Below, piece by piece: positions 10,346 to 21,850 of a stretch of 64,000 nucleotides of DNA (position 1 is the stretch's first letter; each line of letters opens with the position of its first letter). The stretch is from Epinephelus fuscoguttatus (Eukaryota; Chordata; Actinopteri; Perciformes; Serranidae). Where the stretch lies: the NCBI RefSeq assembly GCF_011397635.1, contig NC_064759.1:17260428-17324427 (forward strand). The letters run 5' to 3'. Below the pieces are notes generated by a model. That model saw nothing but the letters and a program-made list of their open reading frames with translations, was not told the DNA's origin and made no database searches. The translations under genes were made by a program, and so were the position numbers.

Positions 10346-12317
10346 CTGCAAGTAGAAACAAAGCAGTATTCAAATGTAAAAACAGATCATATTGTACTAA
10401 GACACTGATACGAAAAATGAAAGATCCCATCTGGTAACATTTTCCAGTCCTTTTTGCATTAATGCTTCCCCCTAAACAAATATCCTGCTGCGTCCAATCC
10501 TGTGCCATCGAAGCTTCCAAGTAGAGCCAGTTTGAGCTTATTTCACTAATCACGCACCAGAAACCAGAGTTGGAAGCTTTAAATTAGAAGAATCAGTTTG
10601 TATAATTAATTTAAATGAAAACCCAAAGAATCTTCCATGTAGCCCAATTGGACAACCATGGTTTGGAGGAAACATTGCTTCACATCTCACCTCCTGAGGC
10701 TCCTTTACGGCTCCTGAAAAGGTGGTCTGGCGTTGTAGATGGCCACGGGCTGAATCCACAAACAGGAGGGCAAAGGCATGGCCACAACTCTTATACCTCA
10801 CAGCAGAGCCCAGTTTCTGTGGTGATATGACATAGCAAACAGTGACTATTTGGGCAGCTGCAAACACCTTATAAAGACAAAACCCAAGTGTTTAGTTTTT
10901 GGGCGTATCGCCTTTCAAGAGGGTGCACCTAATGTGACAAGGTCAGTAACTGAAGAGCAAAGTGGGCATAAAGTACAGTACCAGTCAAAAACCAGGTTTT
11001 ATCTTTAGGGTAGGTGTGGTGTGTGTACACACTGTGGGCCCGACTCAATGGATGGGAAAATAATAGTAAAATATGAGCTGTGAATTGAAAAAGGTTTTGT
11101 GCTTCAGTAAACTTCTGACATTGGTACGTACTGTACAGAGGTGAATAGAATACCTTTGTCGCTGTACAAGTCCGCAACTTCGGCATCGATGCTCTAATGA
11201 ATATGCTTAAAAAAGAAAAGTTAAAATAGCAATAAATAGCTCTGTGTACACAGAATAATACACTCACCCACCCCATGTTTTTACATCGTGTGTTCTGGTT
11301 TTTAATGCGTTAATTTTTAGTCACAGCAGCTGTCACTGTATTGTAATGAAGTCAGTTGTACCTGACAGATCATAGTGAGCACTTAGTGGACTGGTTCAGT
11401 GCAGTTATAGTTGTAGGGGAAAAGTTACTTCTCAGTTTGTGCGTGTGGGTGTAGAAAAATATATATAATGTACCTTTCAATTTCAAGCCCACTTTACAGA
11501 AAAGAGAAGCGTGTCCTTGTCAACACTTTTCTACAGCCTTTTTTTTTAAACATGCAGCCATGGAGTCTGTGAGGCTTCACAATAATGAGGAAGTAAAGCT
11601 CGTGCCAAAAAAGCACAGGGATTAATCCTATAAGCAATACTCAGAGGTGGAACCAAGTTATTGTTTGCAAGTCACAAGTTAGTCTCAAGTCCTAAAAAAA
11701 ATCATAATTTGCTCTTCACTAAATGTAACGCCATTTTAACAACAGAGAAACAATTTATTGAATTCACAAAAATCATGAAGGCTTTTCAAAATTTGTATTT
11801 TTGTGTTTAAACAAGGTTTATGGAAGTTGTTGCTTCTCTGTCTGTCATTTTCGACCCACAGATTTTGCATACTGCAGTTGGTTTGTTTTGGGGTTTTTTT
11901 TTCACTTCATAGTTTTTGGATCCAATCAAGACTATCTTTGGTATCATTTTTCTGACTGGCGCCCAGTAACGTAATACGGCTCTCTCCTGCAGCTTTATTG
12001 GATGCTGTCGGATTGGTTCAAAGTGGATCTGGGGAATTAAATGTTGACTTGCTGGGAATGAAAAGCATTACAGTGAATTGATTCAGGAAATGAACAGAAA
12101 TGAAGTGATTCATCGCACTACTATTTAATCTTTGTGCGTAGGGGAAGGTATCAAGTATTTTAAAGTCAGAAGGTTCAAGTCCAAGTGAAGTCACAAGTCA
12201 CTGGTGTTAAAGTTCAAATTTAGGTGCAAGTCTTTTTTGATTTAGACAGGTCAAGTCTAAAGTCATTTTTGTGACTCACTTTGATTATCTCTTTGTAACG
12301 TAATTATGTAATATCTT
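10346..12317. other. Intergenic, cnfn 5' side and repeat debris
   Basis: Should contain the cnfn promoter and a 5' UTR exon, neither of which I could place. From about 11646 to 12285 there are scattered CAAGTCACAAGT-like words (for example near 11670 and 12190), typical of a decayed fish interspersed repeat. Confidence 0.4.
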
Positions 12318-13115
12318 ACTATATAATGACGAAAACTCTGTCTGTGTGTCTGTTCCACGTTTTTCTCCTCAATGACTTGGTCAATCCATGTGAAATTTGG
12401 CACAGTGGTAGAGGGTCACGGGAGGATGCGAATGAAGCAATATTACATCAATTGGCCAAAGGGGGGCGCTACAGCAACCAATTGAAATTGCAAACTTTGA
12501 ATGGGCATATCTCATGGCCCGTATGTCGTACAGACATGAAACTTTGCGCAGACATGCCTCTCCTCATGAGGAACAAATTTGCCTCAAGAACCCATAACTT
12601 CCAGTTGATAGATTTTCCGCTATTTTGAATTTTTTGAAAAACACTTAAAATCAATCTCTTCCTAGGAAGTTTGACCGATCTGCATGAAACTCGGTGAACA
12701 TAATCTAGGGACCAATATCTAAAGTTCCCTCTTGGCAAAAGTTGGAAAACTTACTAAAACTGAGCTTCTATAAGGCAATGAATATTGCGGAGGGCGTGGC
12801 TCATCACATAAAGGTGTATAACATCTCAAGGGTTTCACAGATCACCACGCAACTTTGTAGGCATATGACCACACATAATCTGAGGGGATCCCTCCATTAT
12901 TGACCCCATCAAACAAAATGGGGGCGCTACAGAGCTAATCTAGACCTAACCGCCATATCGATTTTTACTAAACTTGGTAGATATGTAGAACAGGACGCCT
13001 CAAGGTGACTGGAGAAATTTAACTCTAATTGGCAACTGGGTGGCGCTATAACAACAGAAAAATGCTTAAAAATGGCTAAAATGTGACCGATCGCTGTGGC
13101 TCCCCCTGTGGCCCA
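12318..13115 (+). repeat. 0.8-kb interspersed repeat, inverted-pair copy A
   Basis: Nearly identical, in reverse complement, to 27375-28195. Long runs match base for base, for example around 12355-12420 against 28080-28145. Small open frames in both copies are mirror versions of each other and are not genes. The class is unknown to me; it looks like a common fish repeat with the motif GGCGCTACAGCAACC. Confidence 0.85.
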
Positions 13116-13189
13116 ATGTTTTGGGGGTTTTTTCTAATTTTTGGTATGACTAAGTCATGGTATAGTATGTTGTACTAATCACGTAAACT

Positions 13190-13330
13190 GTCAGTGTGTC
13201 ATTCTGTCAGTCAGTCATTCTGTCTGTCCCACATTTTTCTACTCACTGACGTGGTCAATCTATGTGAAACTGCACACAGGCATTGAGGATTGGCATAGGT
13301 AGAAGGTGACAAAGCTACCAATGGGTAAGG
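13190..13330 (+). repeat. Second, truncated start of the same repeat family
   Basis: Repeats the head of the element at 12318 in diverged form (TCTGTCTGTCCCACATTTTTC, then TGACGTGGTCAATC, then TATGTGAAA), so the family occurs here as a partial tandem. Confidence 0.55.
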
Positions 13331-13921
13331 GCTAGTATATCATGATTATGTACATATACAAGACACTGTGGTGGTGGAAATTAAATGCAGAATTATACTC
13401 GATTGTATCATGGTCATGCATTTTCTTCCATCTCACATTTATGATCTTTTTAGGGAGCCATGAGATTTCTTTCTTTTTTTTTTCTTGACTATTGAAGCCA
13501 CTGAATAACCAGACACATTCAGCTCAAGCCGCCCACATAAGTTACACCTACTGAGGTGTGGCCTTAAAATATGACCCCAGTTGCAGTTGGTATTAACAGA
13601 TCCAAGCAGCAGACTGTTCTAAACTATGCTGAAGTAAACTCAGATTACAAAAATACCTGCCAAGACATGTCAGAACAGATAGATACATTGTTATGCTCTG
13701 CCATGACTCATTCCCTCTCACATTGCAAGCTCATTTTTGGGTTTTGTCTCACAGTGCTACATTTTTTAAAAAAGGGATTGGTTGTAAAATGAAACCAAAA
13801 AGAAAAAGAAATACAGCCCCTTTTCCAAGCTAAGAGGGCCTTTAAGTCAGAAACTTCAGTACAGAAAGGCCAAACTAGGTTTGAGGTCATTTAGAAACAG
13901 TGTCACCATTACACAGTTTGT

Positions 13922-13937
13922 CCACCAGAGGGCGATG
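13922..13937 (+). promoter_or_regulatory. CTCF-like motif
   Basis: CCACCAGAGGGCGATG is close to the vertebrate CTCF core consensus. It lies in otherwise featureless DNA between cnfn and the first chemokine receptor. Occupancy cannot be judged from sequence. Confidence 0.4.
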
Positions 13938-14194
13938 TCTAGTTGAGTTAAACGCTGTAAAAAGTCCCGCTTTGTCTGTAAAAAAGATTTGTATCAAGAA
14001 TATCTGAGTGTTGTTATTTTTGTTTTCAAGAAACTATCAGCTGATATTTTAGTTGCATTTTTAAACCCTCAAATATGAATGTTACTATCATCCTCAAAAA
14101 TCCAGTATGAGTCAGGATTTAACTTCTTAGATACACACTTTCTTTAAAAGTGAAACACCATGCAAAGTTTAAAAACATGAAGCATGGAGGTGTG

Positions 14195-14575
14195 TTGTTG
14201 GTGGGTCCCTGGGCACAGTCATGTAGAAGGCCCCATCACCTCTCCTACATAGGAGCAGGACATACAGATGTTATAGCTATTTAGCCTCTGTGGTTTTGTG
14301 TCTCTTTGTTGTCATCTTGTGTCACTTTGTAGTTGCTCTGCATCTCTTTATCGTCATTTTGTATCCCTTTGTGGTTGTTCTTCCCCTTTTCATAGATGTC
14401 CTGAGTCTCTGTGTCTTTGCAGCTGTTTTGCACATCTTTGCGGTCCTTTTGTGGCTATTCTTGATCGGTGAGTGTCTGTTTAGGTGACATTTTGCAGGTG
14501 AAAGCCCCGGTGGGGCCCTGACACTCTGGGCCCCTGGGACTGTGCCTCCTAGGCCCATTCTGTGTTCCATTCATG
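14195..14575 (+). repeat. Degenerate repeat rich in TTTGTGTCTCTTTGT-like words
   Basis: A loose internal periodicity of about 20-40 bases, closed by a GGGCCCCTGGGACTGTGCC segment. A related segment is at about 44640-45115. The open frames here arise from the periodicity. Confidence 0.5.
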
Positions 14576-15276
14576 CACCAGACACTTCTTTATTTTGTAC
14601 TTAAAAAGGCACTTTGGAGAAGTCGGAGAGCAAGGACTGTCCTCATTCCACTCCTCCAAAAGTGTGTCAGATTACATACAGTCATACAATATATATATAT
14701 AACTTAACAATATGCCTTTGTGGTGCGTATTGCACTGTTCATCATTTAAACAGTCGACAGAAGGAAACAAAACAGCAGTGGTATTGCACAATAATATAAT
14801 TTACCAGAAGACCCTCAGGCGAGACAGAAGTAACCGCGAAATGTGAGGAGCATCAGTGTTCAGTTCCTCACACAGTTTGTTTTTGAAAAAAAATCATAAA
14901 GACATACTGAAAGGGGAATTTGCTTATTTTGTCCATCGTGTCTGTCCCTGCTCCAGTTTGTGGAAGTAAAGCAAAAAAAAAAGAAAGAAAGAAAAAAAAA
15001 CAGCTCTGTGACTCATCGCTGCACTTACTCTCTGAACCAGCATTTGAGTGCTCTTCAGCTGAGTCTGCATGTGTCTGTTTGTGGTCAGCAGCCAGGGGTT
15101 CACCAAACTCTTCTTAACTGATTGTTATTTGAAGAGGGGAGGCAAAAGCAAGGCGACCCCCAAACAGGGAATGGTTTTACATGTGGTGGTCACAGACAGT
15201 TGCTCTCTCCTTATCCTTCCTGACTGATTCTTCTCTAGTTTTGTGTTCTGCTAGTGTCCTTGTCACTACTGGTAGC

Positions 15277-16456
15277 ATGAGGCGGTACCTGCAGCCCAAT
15301 CAGGCTGCACAGGAAGTCCAGCTCCTCCAGGATGGCACATCCATATGTGCGATCTCAAGAAGGTTTGCTGTGTCTCCCAGCACAGTCTCAAGAGCATGGA
15401 GGAGATACCAGGAGACTGGCTGTAACATGAGGAGAGCTGGACAGGGCCGTAGAAGGGCATCAACCCAGCAGTAGGACCGGTATCTGCTCCTTTGTGTGAG
15501 GAGGAACAGGAGGATCACTGCTCTACAAAATGACTTCCAGCAGGCTATTGGTGTGCATGTTTCTGACCAAACTGTCAGAAACAGACTTCATGAGGGTGGC
15601 ATGAGGGCCCGACATCCCCTAGAGGGACCTGTGCTCACAGCCCAGCACCGTGCAGCTTGACTGGCATTCAGCAGAGAACACCAGAACTGGCAGGTCCACA
15701 ATTGGCACCCTGCTCTCTTCACAGATGAGAGCAGGTTCACATTGAACATATGACAGGTGTGAAAGAGTCTGTAATGACTGTAACATCATCCAACATGACA
15801 GGTTTGGCGGTGGGTCAGTGATGACCTGTGGAGGAATATCCTTGGAGGGTTGCACAGACGTCCATGTCATAGCCAACAGTAGCCTGACTGCTGTTAGGTA
15901 CTGGGAAGAAATCCTCAGAATGACTGTCAGACCTTACGCTGGTGCAGTGGACCCTGTGTTCCTCCTGGTGCAGTGGACCCTGTGTTCCTCCTGGTGCAGT
16001 GGACCCTGTGTTCCTCCTGGTGCAGTGGGCCGTGGGTTCCTCCTGGTGCAGTGGGCCCTGTGTTCCTCCTGGTGCAGTGGGCCCTGGGTTCCTCCTGGTG
16101 CAGTGGGCCCTGTGTTCCTCCTGGTGCAGTGGGCCCTGGGTTCCTCCTGATGCAGGACAATGCCCGGCCTCATGTGGTTAGAGTGTGTAGGCAGTTTCTG
16201 GATGACAAATACATTAATGCCTTTGACCGGCATTCAAATTGAGCACCTATGGGATGTTATGTATCGGTGCATCCAATGCAACCAAGTACCACCACAGACT
16301 GTCCAGGAGCTCACTGATGCCCTGATCCAGGTCTGGAAGGAGATCTCCCTGGACACCATCCACCGACTCATCAGGAACATGCATACAGGTACGCAGGGAC
16401 CAAACACACTACTGAGTCACATCATGAGTTGCTGTGATAAAATTCACACAGCTTAG
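15277..16456 (+). pseudogene. Tc1-like transposase, decayed
   Basis: Starts with an intact paired-like helix-turn-helix half (AISRRFAVSPSTVSRAWRRY) and is broken by a stop at 15472-15474. Out-of-frame pieces continue to a DESRF motif near 15723 and a DNARPHV motif near 16156, with an EHLWD motif near 16240 and the helical tail at 16300-16400. These are landmarks of Tc1/mariner DDE transposases from fish. At least one stop, several frameshifts and a 26-bp tandem expansion (15943-16150) show that it is dead. Element ends were not identified with certainty; they may reach to about 15180 and 16560. Confidence 0.85.
15943..16150 (+). repeat. 26-bp minisatellite, eight units, inside the dead transposase
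   Basis: Eight head-to-tail units beginning TGCAGTGGACCC or TGCAGTGGGCCC and ending TTCCTCCTGG. The unit is not a multiple of three, so the array reads open in all three frames on both strands and produces several spurious ORFs. It lies just before the DNARPHV motif. Confidence 0.95.
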
Positions 16457-17639
16457 ATCAGCCTGTGATTTCAATTTTTTTTACTCTGATTTTCGGTATG
16501 ATTTTGAATCCAGCCCTGAGTGGGTTGATGATTTAGGTTTCCATTGACCGTTGTTTCATCATTTTGTTCTTAACAAATTATACAGTGTACATCAGTAATT
16601 TCATTTCAATGCATAGTGCATTCTTGCAGATGCCATTTTGGTGTCAGTTTATCCAAAGCATGTCTTATGAACATGTTAATGTTTTCTTCTAAGAGTCTGT
16701 AATTTTTAACCACATATAGGGACAAATTACTTCATTTCATTATGTGTTCTTTTTAAGTGCATCTAACCATATATAAAAACCACCAGCCTCTTCTTTGCTT
16801 CCTTTCTTCTTTACAAGATCTCAGAGCGTAAGTAAGCAAGAATTAAATTTGTTTCTTTCAACATGTACTACATATGAACAGAGCTCTACATTCCGCCTGA
16901 CCAAATGTTTGCAAAGGTGCTGGAGATAAAAATCACTAAAATCAAAACCAAAAACTATCACGCTATTTTTTGTTTGTTTGTTTGTTTTTCCTCTATATTT
17001 TGACATTTTCGTAGATTTGTATAATCAGTAACAATCTTAACCCACTTATTACAATACAGTCTGCGTGTAAAGCTTCATATCTCAAAGCAAGCAGAACAGA
17101 AGATAGTGGATTACTACTACTGCGAAATTCCTGCCAACCCAGCACTTTCACTTCTCTTCCTTTTTGAAAGAATTGTTTTGCAAAACCACTTTTCACTTCT
17201 TGAGGGATACATTCCAATAAATTTAGTTCCCTTCCAATATTATGACATGTAAGAATTGTAACTGTAATTGCAACATAAATTGGATCTGGAGTAAATGACG
17301 TAGAAGATAGACAAGAGAATATTTTTCCATTCACAGTATCGTCATTTATAGTATTATCAGTCATGCACTGTCTGTCTGAGTTTTATCGCTGTCTGCAGCC
17401 ACGTTTCAAATAGATATGTCACAATTTCCCTATCACAGTCATCCATTCCCACTAGCTATGTTTGCATCTGTCTGAAATGCGTAAAGATTCAGTTCCTAAA
17501 ATTTTGACTTCTTCTTTCTGATCATCTGGATGAGTGTGAGGGGAAAAAAAAAAGATGTTTACCCATTGTATTTGTGAGTGTGCTCTCCAGACTGTTTGAG
17601 GGTTTCAGGTGTTCTGCTGCCTCCTTGTCTGACACAAGT
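16457..17639. other. Intergenic, 5' side of the first chemokine receptor
   Basis: No exon recognised. The minus-strand frame at 16993-17364 has no family features. A TATATAAAA word near 16770 is too far from the ATG at 17640 to be assigned. Confidence 0.4.
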
Positions 17640-19179
17640 ATGGATCAAGTCTTTGCAACCACAGATTACTGGGTGAGTGGATATTTTTCTAATCTCTAAC
17701 ATGCATTAAGAGACACAAACTGAGATGTTTGTCTTGTTTGTATTTTATTCTCTATAACATGAACAGGTTTAATCCATCGTGAGCATATTCCTCTGAAAGA
17801 TGTTTTCTGTTGAGTTACTCAGATGTTGTACAGTATCTAGTACAAATATCAATTATCTTTAAAGTTCCTTTTTGAAAAGACAGAATACTGAAAGAGATCT
17901 TACTTTGCATTTTAAGAATCTCATGACCTCCTTGTAAACAACTGCCATTACTCCATTAAGGCTCAAGTAAATTATAAAACAATATAAAGTTTGTGAAATG
18001 CTGAGAAGTCCATTTTTCTTGGATAACCTGTCTGTTTCAAGAATTTGACAGAACTCTTTTCCTCACTCTTGTCAACAGGACTATGACGACTATGACAATT
18101 TTACCTGGTCCCCTGAAACGAGCAAGAGTCATGCAGCCCCATGCGAACAGGAGAACATCTATGGTTTTGCACAGAGGTACTCCCCTGTTGTGTTCAGTCT
18201 GGTGTTTGTCCTGGCTCTTGTGGGCAACGTGCTGGTGCTGTGTGTGATCCGACGCTACCGAAACTCTCAGTCTGGCGGAGCCTGCGCCTTCTCTCTGACA
18301 GACACCTTCCTCCTTCACCTGGCCATTTCTGACCTCCTGCTGGCCTTCACCCTGCCCCTGTTTGCAGTGCAGTGGGCTCACCAGTGGGTGTTCGGCTTGG
18401 CTGTTTGCAAGATCTCCGGTGCCCTCTTCTCCCTGAATCGCTACAGCGGCATCCTCTTCCTGGCCTGCATCAGCTTTGACCGTTACCTGGCCATCGTTCA
18501 TGCTGTCAGCTCCAGCTGGAAGCGCAACACCTGCCATGCCCAGATTGCGTGTGCCTTCATCTGGGTGGGCTGCCTGGGCCTGAGTGTAGTGGACATATAC
18601 TTCAAAGAGGTGGAGGAGGTGTACACTGTGGGCCGTCAGAAGACACTCATGTGCCAGGTGTGGTTCACCGAGAACTCCACCCAGTGGCAGGTGGGGCTGC
18701 AGCTGCTCAGTGTGGTTCTGGGTTTTGGGCTCCCCTTGTTGATTATGCTCTACTGCTACATCCGCATCTTCAGGTCTCTCTGCAACGCCACTCGCCGCCA
18801 AAAGCGCAAGTCTCTCCACCTTATCGTCTCCCTTGTGTCTGTATTTGTCATCTGCTGGGCACCGTACAACTGCTTCCAGCTGGTAGACAGTCTGCACAAG
18901 CTGGACGTGGTGGGAGGTGGTTGCCAGTTTGGCTATGTGGTGGACATCGGGACTGTGATCACTGAAAGCTTGGGGCTGTCACACTGCGCCCTGAACCCTC
19001 TGCTGTACGGTTTTGTGGGGGTGAAGTTCAGGAGGGAGCTGGCCAAAATGTGTAAAGGGTTGCTGGGACAGAGAGGCTTGCTGGGGATGGAGGAATGGCG
19101 CCACAGGAGGCGCGGAAGAGTCACAGGATCTTTCAGCTCTGCAGAAAGCGAAAACACCTCGTACTCTGTCATGGTGTGA
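17640..19179 (+). CDS. CXC-type chemokine receptor (CXCR5/CXCR4-like features)
   Basis: Two exons: 17640-17672 (MDQVFATTDYW) and 18079-19179, joined at GTGAGT and ACAG in phase 0, giving 377 residues. It is a class A GPCR that should bind chemokines at the leukocyte surface and couple to Gi. Seen: an acidic Tyr-rich N-terminus (DYDDYDNF) suited to tyrosine sulfation, one N-glycosylation site, seven membrane segments, DRYLAIVHA with D145-R146-Y147, CWAPY in TM6, Glu307 in TM7 (as in CXCR4) and NPLLY. The tail ends SESENTSYSVMV-like, recalling CXCR5. Unlike the two CXCR3-type genes nearby it has no TM3 intron, and its intron after codon 11 resembles the CXCR4/CXCR5 layout. TM3 carries an unusual Arg132. 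It could be a fish cxcr5 or a divergent member of the cxcr3 cluster; a tree is needed. Confidence 0.88.
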
Positions 19180-19306
19180 GACTGGTTAGACACAGGAGGG
19201 GGGAGATGAGGGGAGATGAGTGTGTGGTTGTGATTGTGTGTGTTTGTAAGGCAGGGAGTGGAGAGGGGCAGAGAGTAGAGTGTGAGCTGGAATGAAAAGA
19301 GAATGA

Positions 19307-19312
19307 AATAAA
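19307..19312 (+). terminator. Poly(A) signal of the chemokine receptor gene
   Basis: AATAAA 128 bases after the stop codon. Confidence 0.55.
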
Positions 19313-19984
19313 AATATATTTGCAGCTTAATTAAGACTAAAAAATTGTTCTCAGGGGGGAAAGTGGTGCATTTATTCCACTGGTGCTTTGACATCTAATT
19401 GTTGGTATGGTGCAGCTTCCATCGTTTGTTTTTCTGTTTTTCAGAAATACTGTAGTGATATCATGAAGTGAGAGTAGAGCATAGAGTAAACCAGAAGGCC
19501 ACATCCCACATGCTGATGTTGCTAATGTTGTCACGTCACTTTTTAGTGAGAACTTGTTGATTTTGTGTCCGTAGGTCAAATCTTGGGAAACATCTAGATT
19601 TCTTCATACTTGTAAAAAAGCTTGTTCAGCAGTTTAGATGTAGCCTGGGGCTTCAGCAGTCAGACTCATATCTCATATCTCTTGAACTTCTCATTTCTGG
19701 TTAATTTTTTTTTATCATCCATTTACAGCTGTGTGCTTTACAACACTGCAAAAGAGGGAGTGTATACAGTGTAACTCATTTTTAATTTTGCATATTAGCC
19801 TACATCAAAATCTATCCTCTGTGATGTACAAAGTTTTTTTTATAATAAATATTTTGGAATAAATATATAGTGTCATGTTTATATATGCATCAACACCATA
19901 GGTTCTCTCTGCAAGTTTACTATGACCAACTTTGTTCTGGCTCAACATGCAGTTGCCAAGTGCATCGACAGGTCTCATAGTTAA

Positions 19985-20135
19985 TGCCAGTGGTGGAATA
20001 TAAGTACAGTTACTCATGTATTTAAGAACCAATCCAATGTACTTTATTTGAGTATTTCTTTTTTTTTTATTTTGTACATTTTACTCATTTTACTCCACTA
20101 CATTTTTCTGACAGTTACTTTTCAGATTGCAATTT
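19985..20135 (+). repeat. Teleost interspersed repeat, partial
   Basis: Contains GTGGTGGAATATAAGTAC, GAGTATTTC, TTTTACTCCACTACATTT and CAGTTACTTTTCAGATT, a widely shared fish repeat. The class is not known to me. Confidence 0.5.
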
Positions 20136-20227
20136 TTCATATCAATCTCAAGTCAGAAGGTCCAGAACCACTGGTTTCATCTTTATCAATGCATTTTATT
20201 TCTTTATTTTTGTTTCAATATTTGGGG

Positions 20228-20350
20228 GGGGGACACACCCTATATAAGCTGCTCATTCTAATGTAACAAAAACACAGTGCTTCTTATTTTCAGGTGATTA
20301 TACACTATATTCAATTTCTGCCAATATACCCACCTCAATCCTACACACTC
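20228..20350 (+). repeat. Teleost MITE, right-half copy
   Basis: CATTCTAATGTAACAAAAACACAG, then TTCTTATTTTCAGGTGATTATACACTA, ending CAATCCTACACACT. It matches the right half of the MITE at 45486-46205. Confidence 0.55.
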
Positions 20351-20699
20351 TTACTCACATTCAGGATCAACGAGCCAACATCATCGATGTAAAGTGAAAA
20401 CATCGATCCAGATCATCATCTTTAGGTTACGCCTTTATTTTTTACCTCTGTGGATAATTTGGCTCCCGGTGAAAACCTCCTTAGTGGGGCAACCTCTAGT
20501 TCACCTTGCAGAGTGTGCGCCACATGTAGGCTGAGTCCTTGCAGCAGTTTGGGTACAATTCCAACCTTCGGCCCTTTGCAGCATGTTGTCCCCTGTCTCT
20601 CTCCCCCCTTTCCTATCATTCTCCAGCTGTGCTACAATAAATGCAAAAAGCCTTAAAAAATGATTAAAAAAGAGACAATAAACACTAAAGGAATTCTAA
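20351..20699. other. Intergenic, no feature seen
   Basis: No gene or repeat recognised here. The frame at 20422-20656 is open on both strands without a protein signature. Confidence 0.35.
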
Positions 20700-21362
20700 C
20701 ATGGAGAAGTTTCAGTTTGTTGCATTTGCAGAGCTCAAGGTTAGATGCTACTAAATCTCCCTAAATCAGGGGTCGGCAACCTTTCCTATTAAAGGAGCCA
20801 TTATTGGCCAGCCGCTTAAGTCCATCCATCAACCATCAACATTACAAATAGGTCTAAATCAGCATTCATTAATATGATTTACTACTAGGTGGCTACTCTG
20901 CAGTCAACTATTTATAATTATTTAGTACTTTAATTTTGCAGTACTGGTGGTGAAAGCACACGAATCTGTCCACACACTGTTAAATCCTCTATTTCACTCT
21001 GAGACTTTTCCTTTTTTTAGATTTGAAATCCATAGCTAGCCATGCTAAAGAGACTCCAGGCTCGCTGAAGTTCAGCAAAATTTAGAGGAAAAGGCACCTG
21101 GTCGTAGAAGTGCGAAGCACATTTTAGCTGATGAAATAGTAAAACATTTTTTAATTCAATGTATAGGCTTCACATGTTCACAGTTGTGGAATGCAACAAT
21201 CACTTTAGGCCTACAATAATGACAAATAAAAGTCTGAATGTTAAAAATTAACCTGTATTCATTTCCAGATCATTTTATGTCAAAGTCACAAGGAGAGGGT
21301 CTGAAGAGCTGCATGTGGCTCCGGAGCCCCTATCCTAAATCTCACACACTGTTCCTTTAAGT
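20700..21362 (-). repeat. Teleost MITE end interrupted by a hAT copy
   Basis: Reverse-strand MITE sequence (GGAGAAGTTTCAGTTTG, then TTAGATGCTACTAAATC) stops at 20766 and resumes at 21333 with CTAAATCTCACACACTG and TTCCTTTAA. The 566-bp gap is the hAT-like element. Confidence 0.65.
20767..21332 (+). mobile_element. hAT-like non-autonomous element, copy 2
   Basis: Starts CAGGGGTCGGCAACC, the classic hAT (Charlie-like) terminus, and ends with the decayed inverse CCGGAGCCCCTA. It is flanked by an 8-bp duplication, CCCTAAAT (20759-20766) and TCCTAAAT (21333-21340), 7 of 8 matching. The interior keeps short transposase-like coding traces but no intact frame. Confidence 0.75.
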
Positions 21363-21489
21363 AAATGTGTTATGTCTCCACAGTACTACCCTGGTTGTTT
21401 AGCACATATGTCAAACACTAAGCCATGTTATAATTCTACTTCTACTTCTGTCTCTGATTTCTGTCTTTATTTATTTTTAACTCAGGCTG

Positions 21490-21850
21490 TTTGACTTTAT
21501 TTTATTTTATTTTATTTATATTATTTTGTTTTATTTTTAATTCTATTTTATTTTATTTTCATTTATTTTATTTTATTCATTCATTCATTCATCTTCTAAC
21601 CGCTTCATCCTCTTGGGGATCACGGGGGGGCTGGAGCCTATCCCAGCTACATCGGGCGAGAGGCAGGGTACACCCTGGACAGGTCGCCAGACTATCGCAG
21701 GGCTGACACATAGAGACAAACAACCATTCACGCTCACATTCACACCTATGGACAATTTAGAGTTACCAATTAACCTAGTCCCCAATCTGCATGTCTTTGG
21801 ACTGTGGGAGGAAGCCGGAATGCCCGGAGAGAACCCAATTTGATTTAATT
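21490..21850 (+). repeat. TTTTA-rich tract plus teleost interspersed repeat tail
   Basis: A (TTTTA)n-like tract with CATT units at 21585-21600 is followed by TGGAGCCTATCCCAGCTAC, GGTACACCCTGGACAGGTC and CATGTCTTTGGACTGTGGG, a repeat common across fish genomes. The short open frames here are from the repeat. Confidence 0.7.

Noticed and set aside
12326-12738. Small ORFs repeated at 27767-28203 as a possible conserved gene pair
   Set aside because: They are on both strands of a high-copy-looking interspersed repeat; similarity extends through non-coding parts.
15943-16150. Regular repeats resembling a CRISPR array
   Set aside because: The units are directly adjacent with no spacers, lie inside a transposase, and the genome is vertebrate.
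15818-16242. Several repetitive ORFs rich in Pro, Gly, Cys and Trp on both strands
   Set aside because: They are readings of the 26-bp minisatellite in a dead transposase; the unit length leaves every frame open.
16993-17364. A 123-codon minus-strand frame
   Set aside because: No family signature, membrane segment or signal peptide; composition matches the flanking AT-rich DNA.
18037-18897. A 286-codon frame on the minus strand
   Set aside because: It is exactly opposite the chemokine receptor coding exon. It is low-complexity Gln/His/Glu-rich and has no family features, as expected from the reverse of membrane-segment codons.
20237-20245. TATATAAG word as a promoter
   Set aside because: It lies in repeat-derived sequence beside a MITE fragment with no gene start downstream for over 2 kb.
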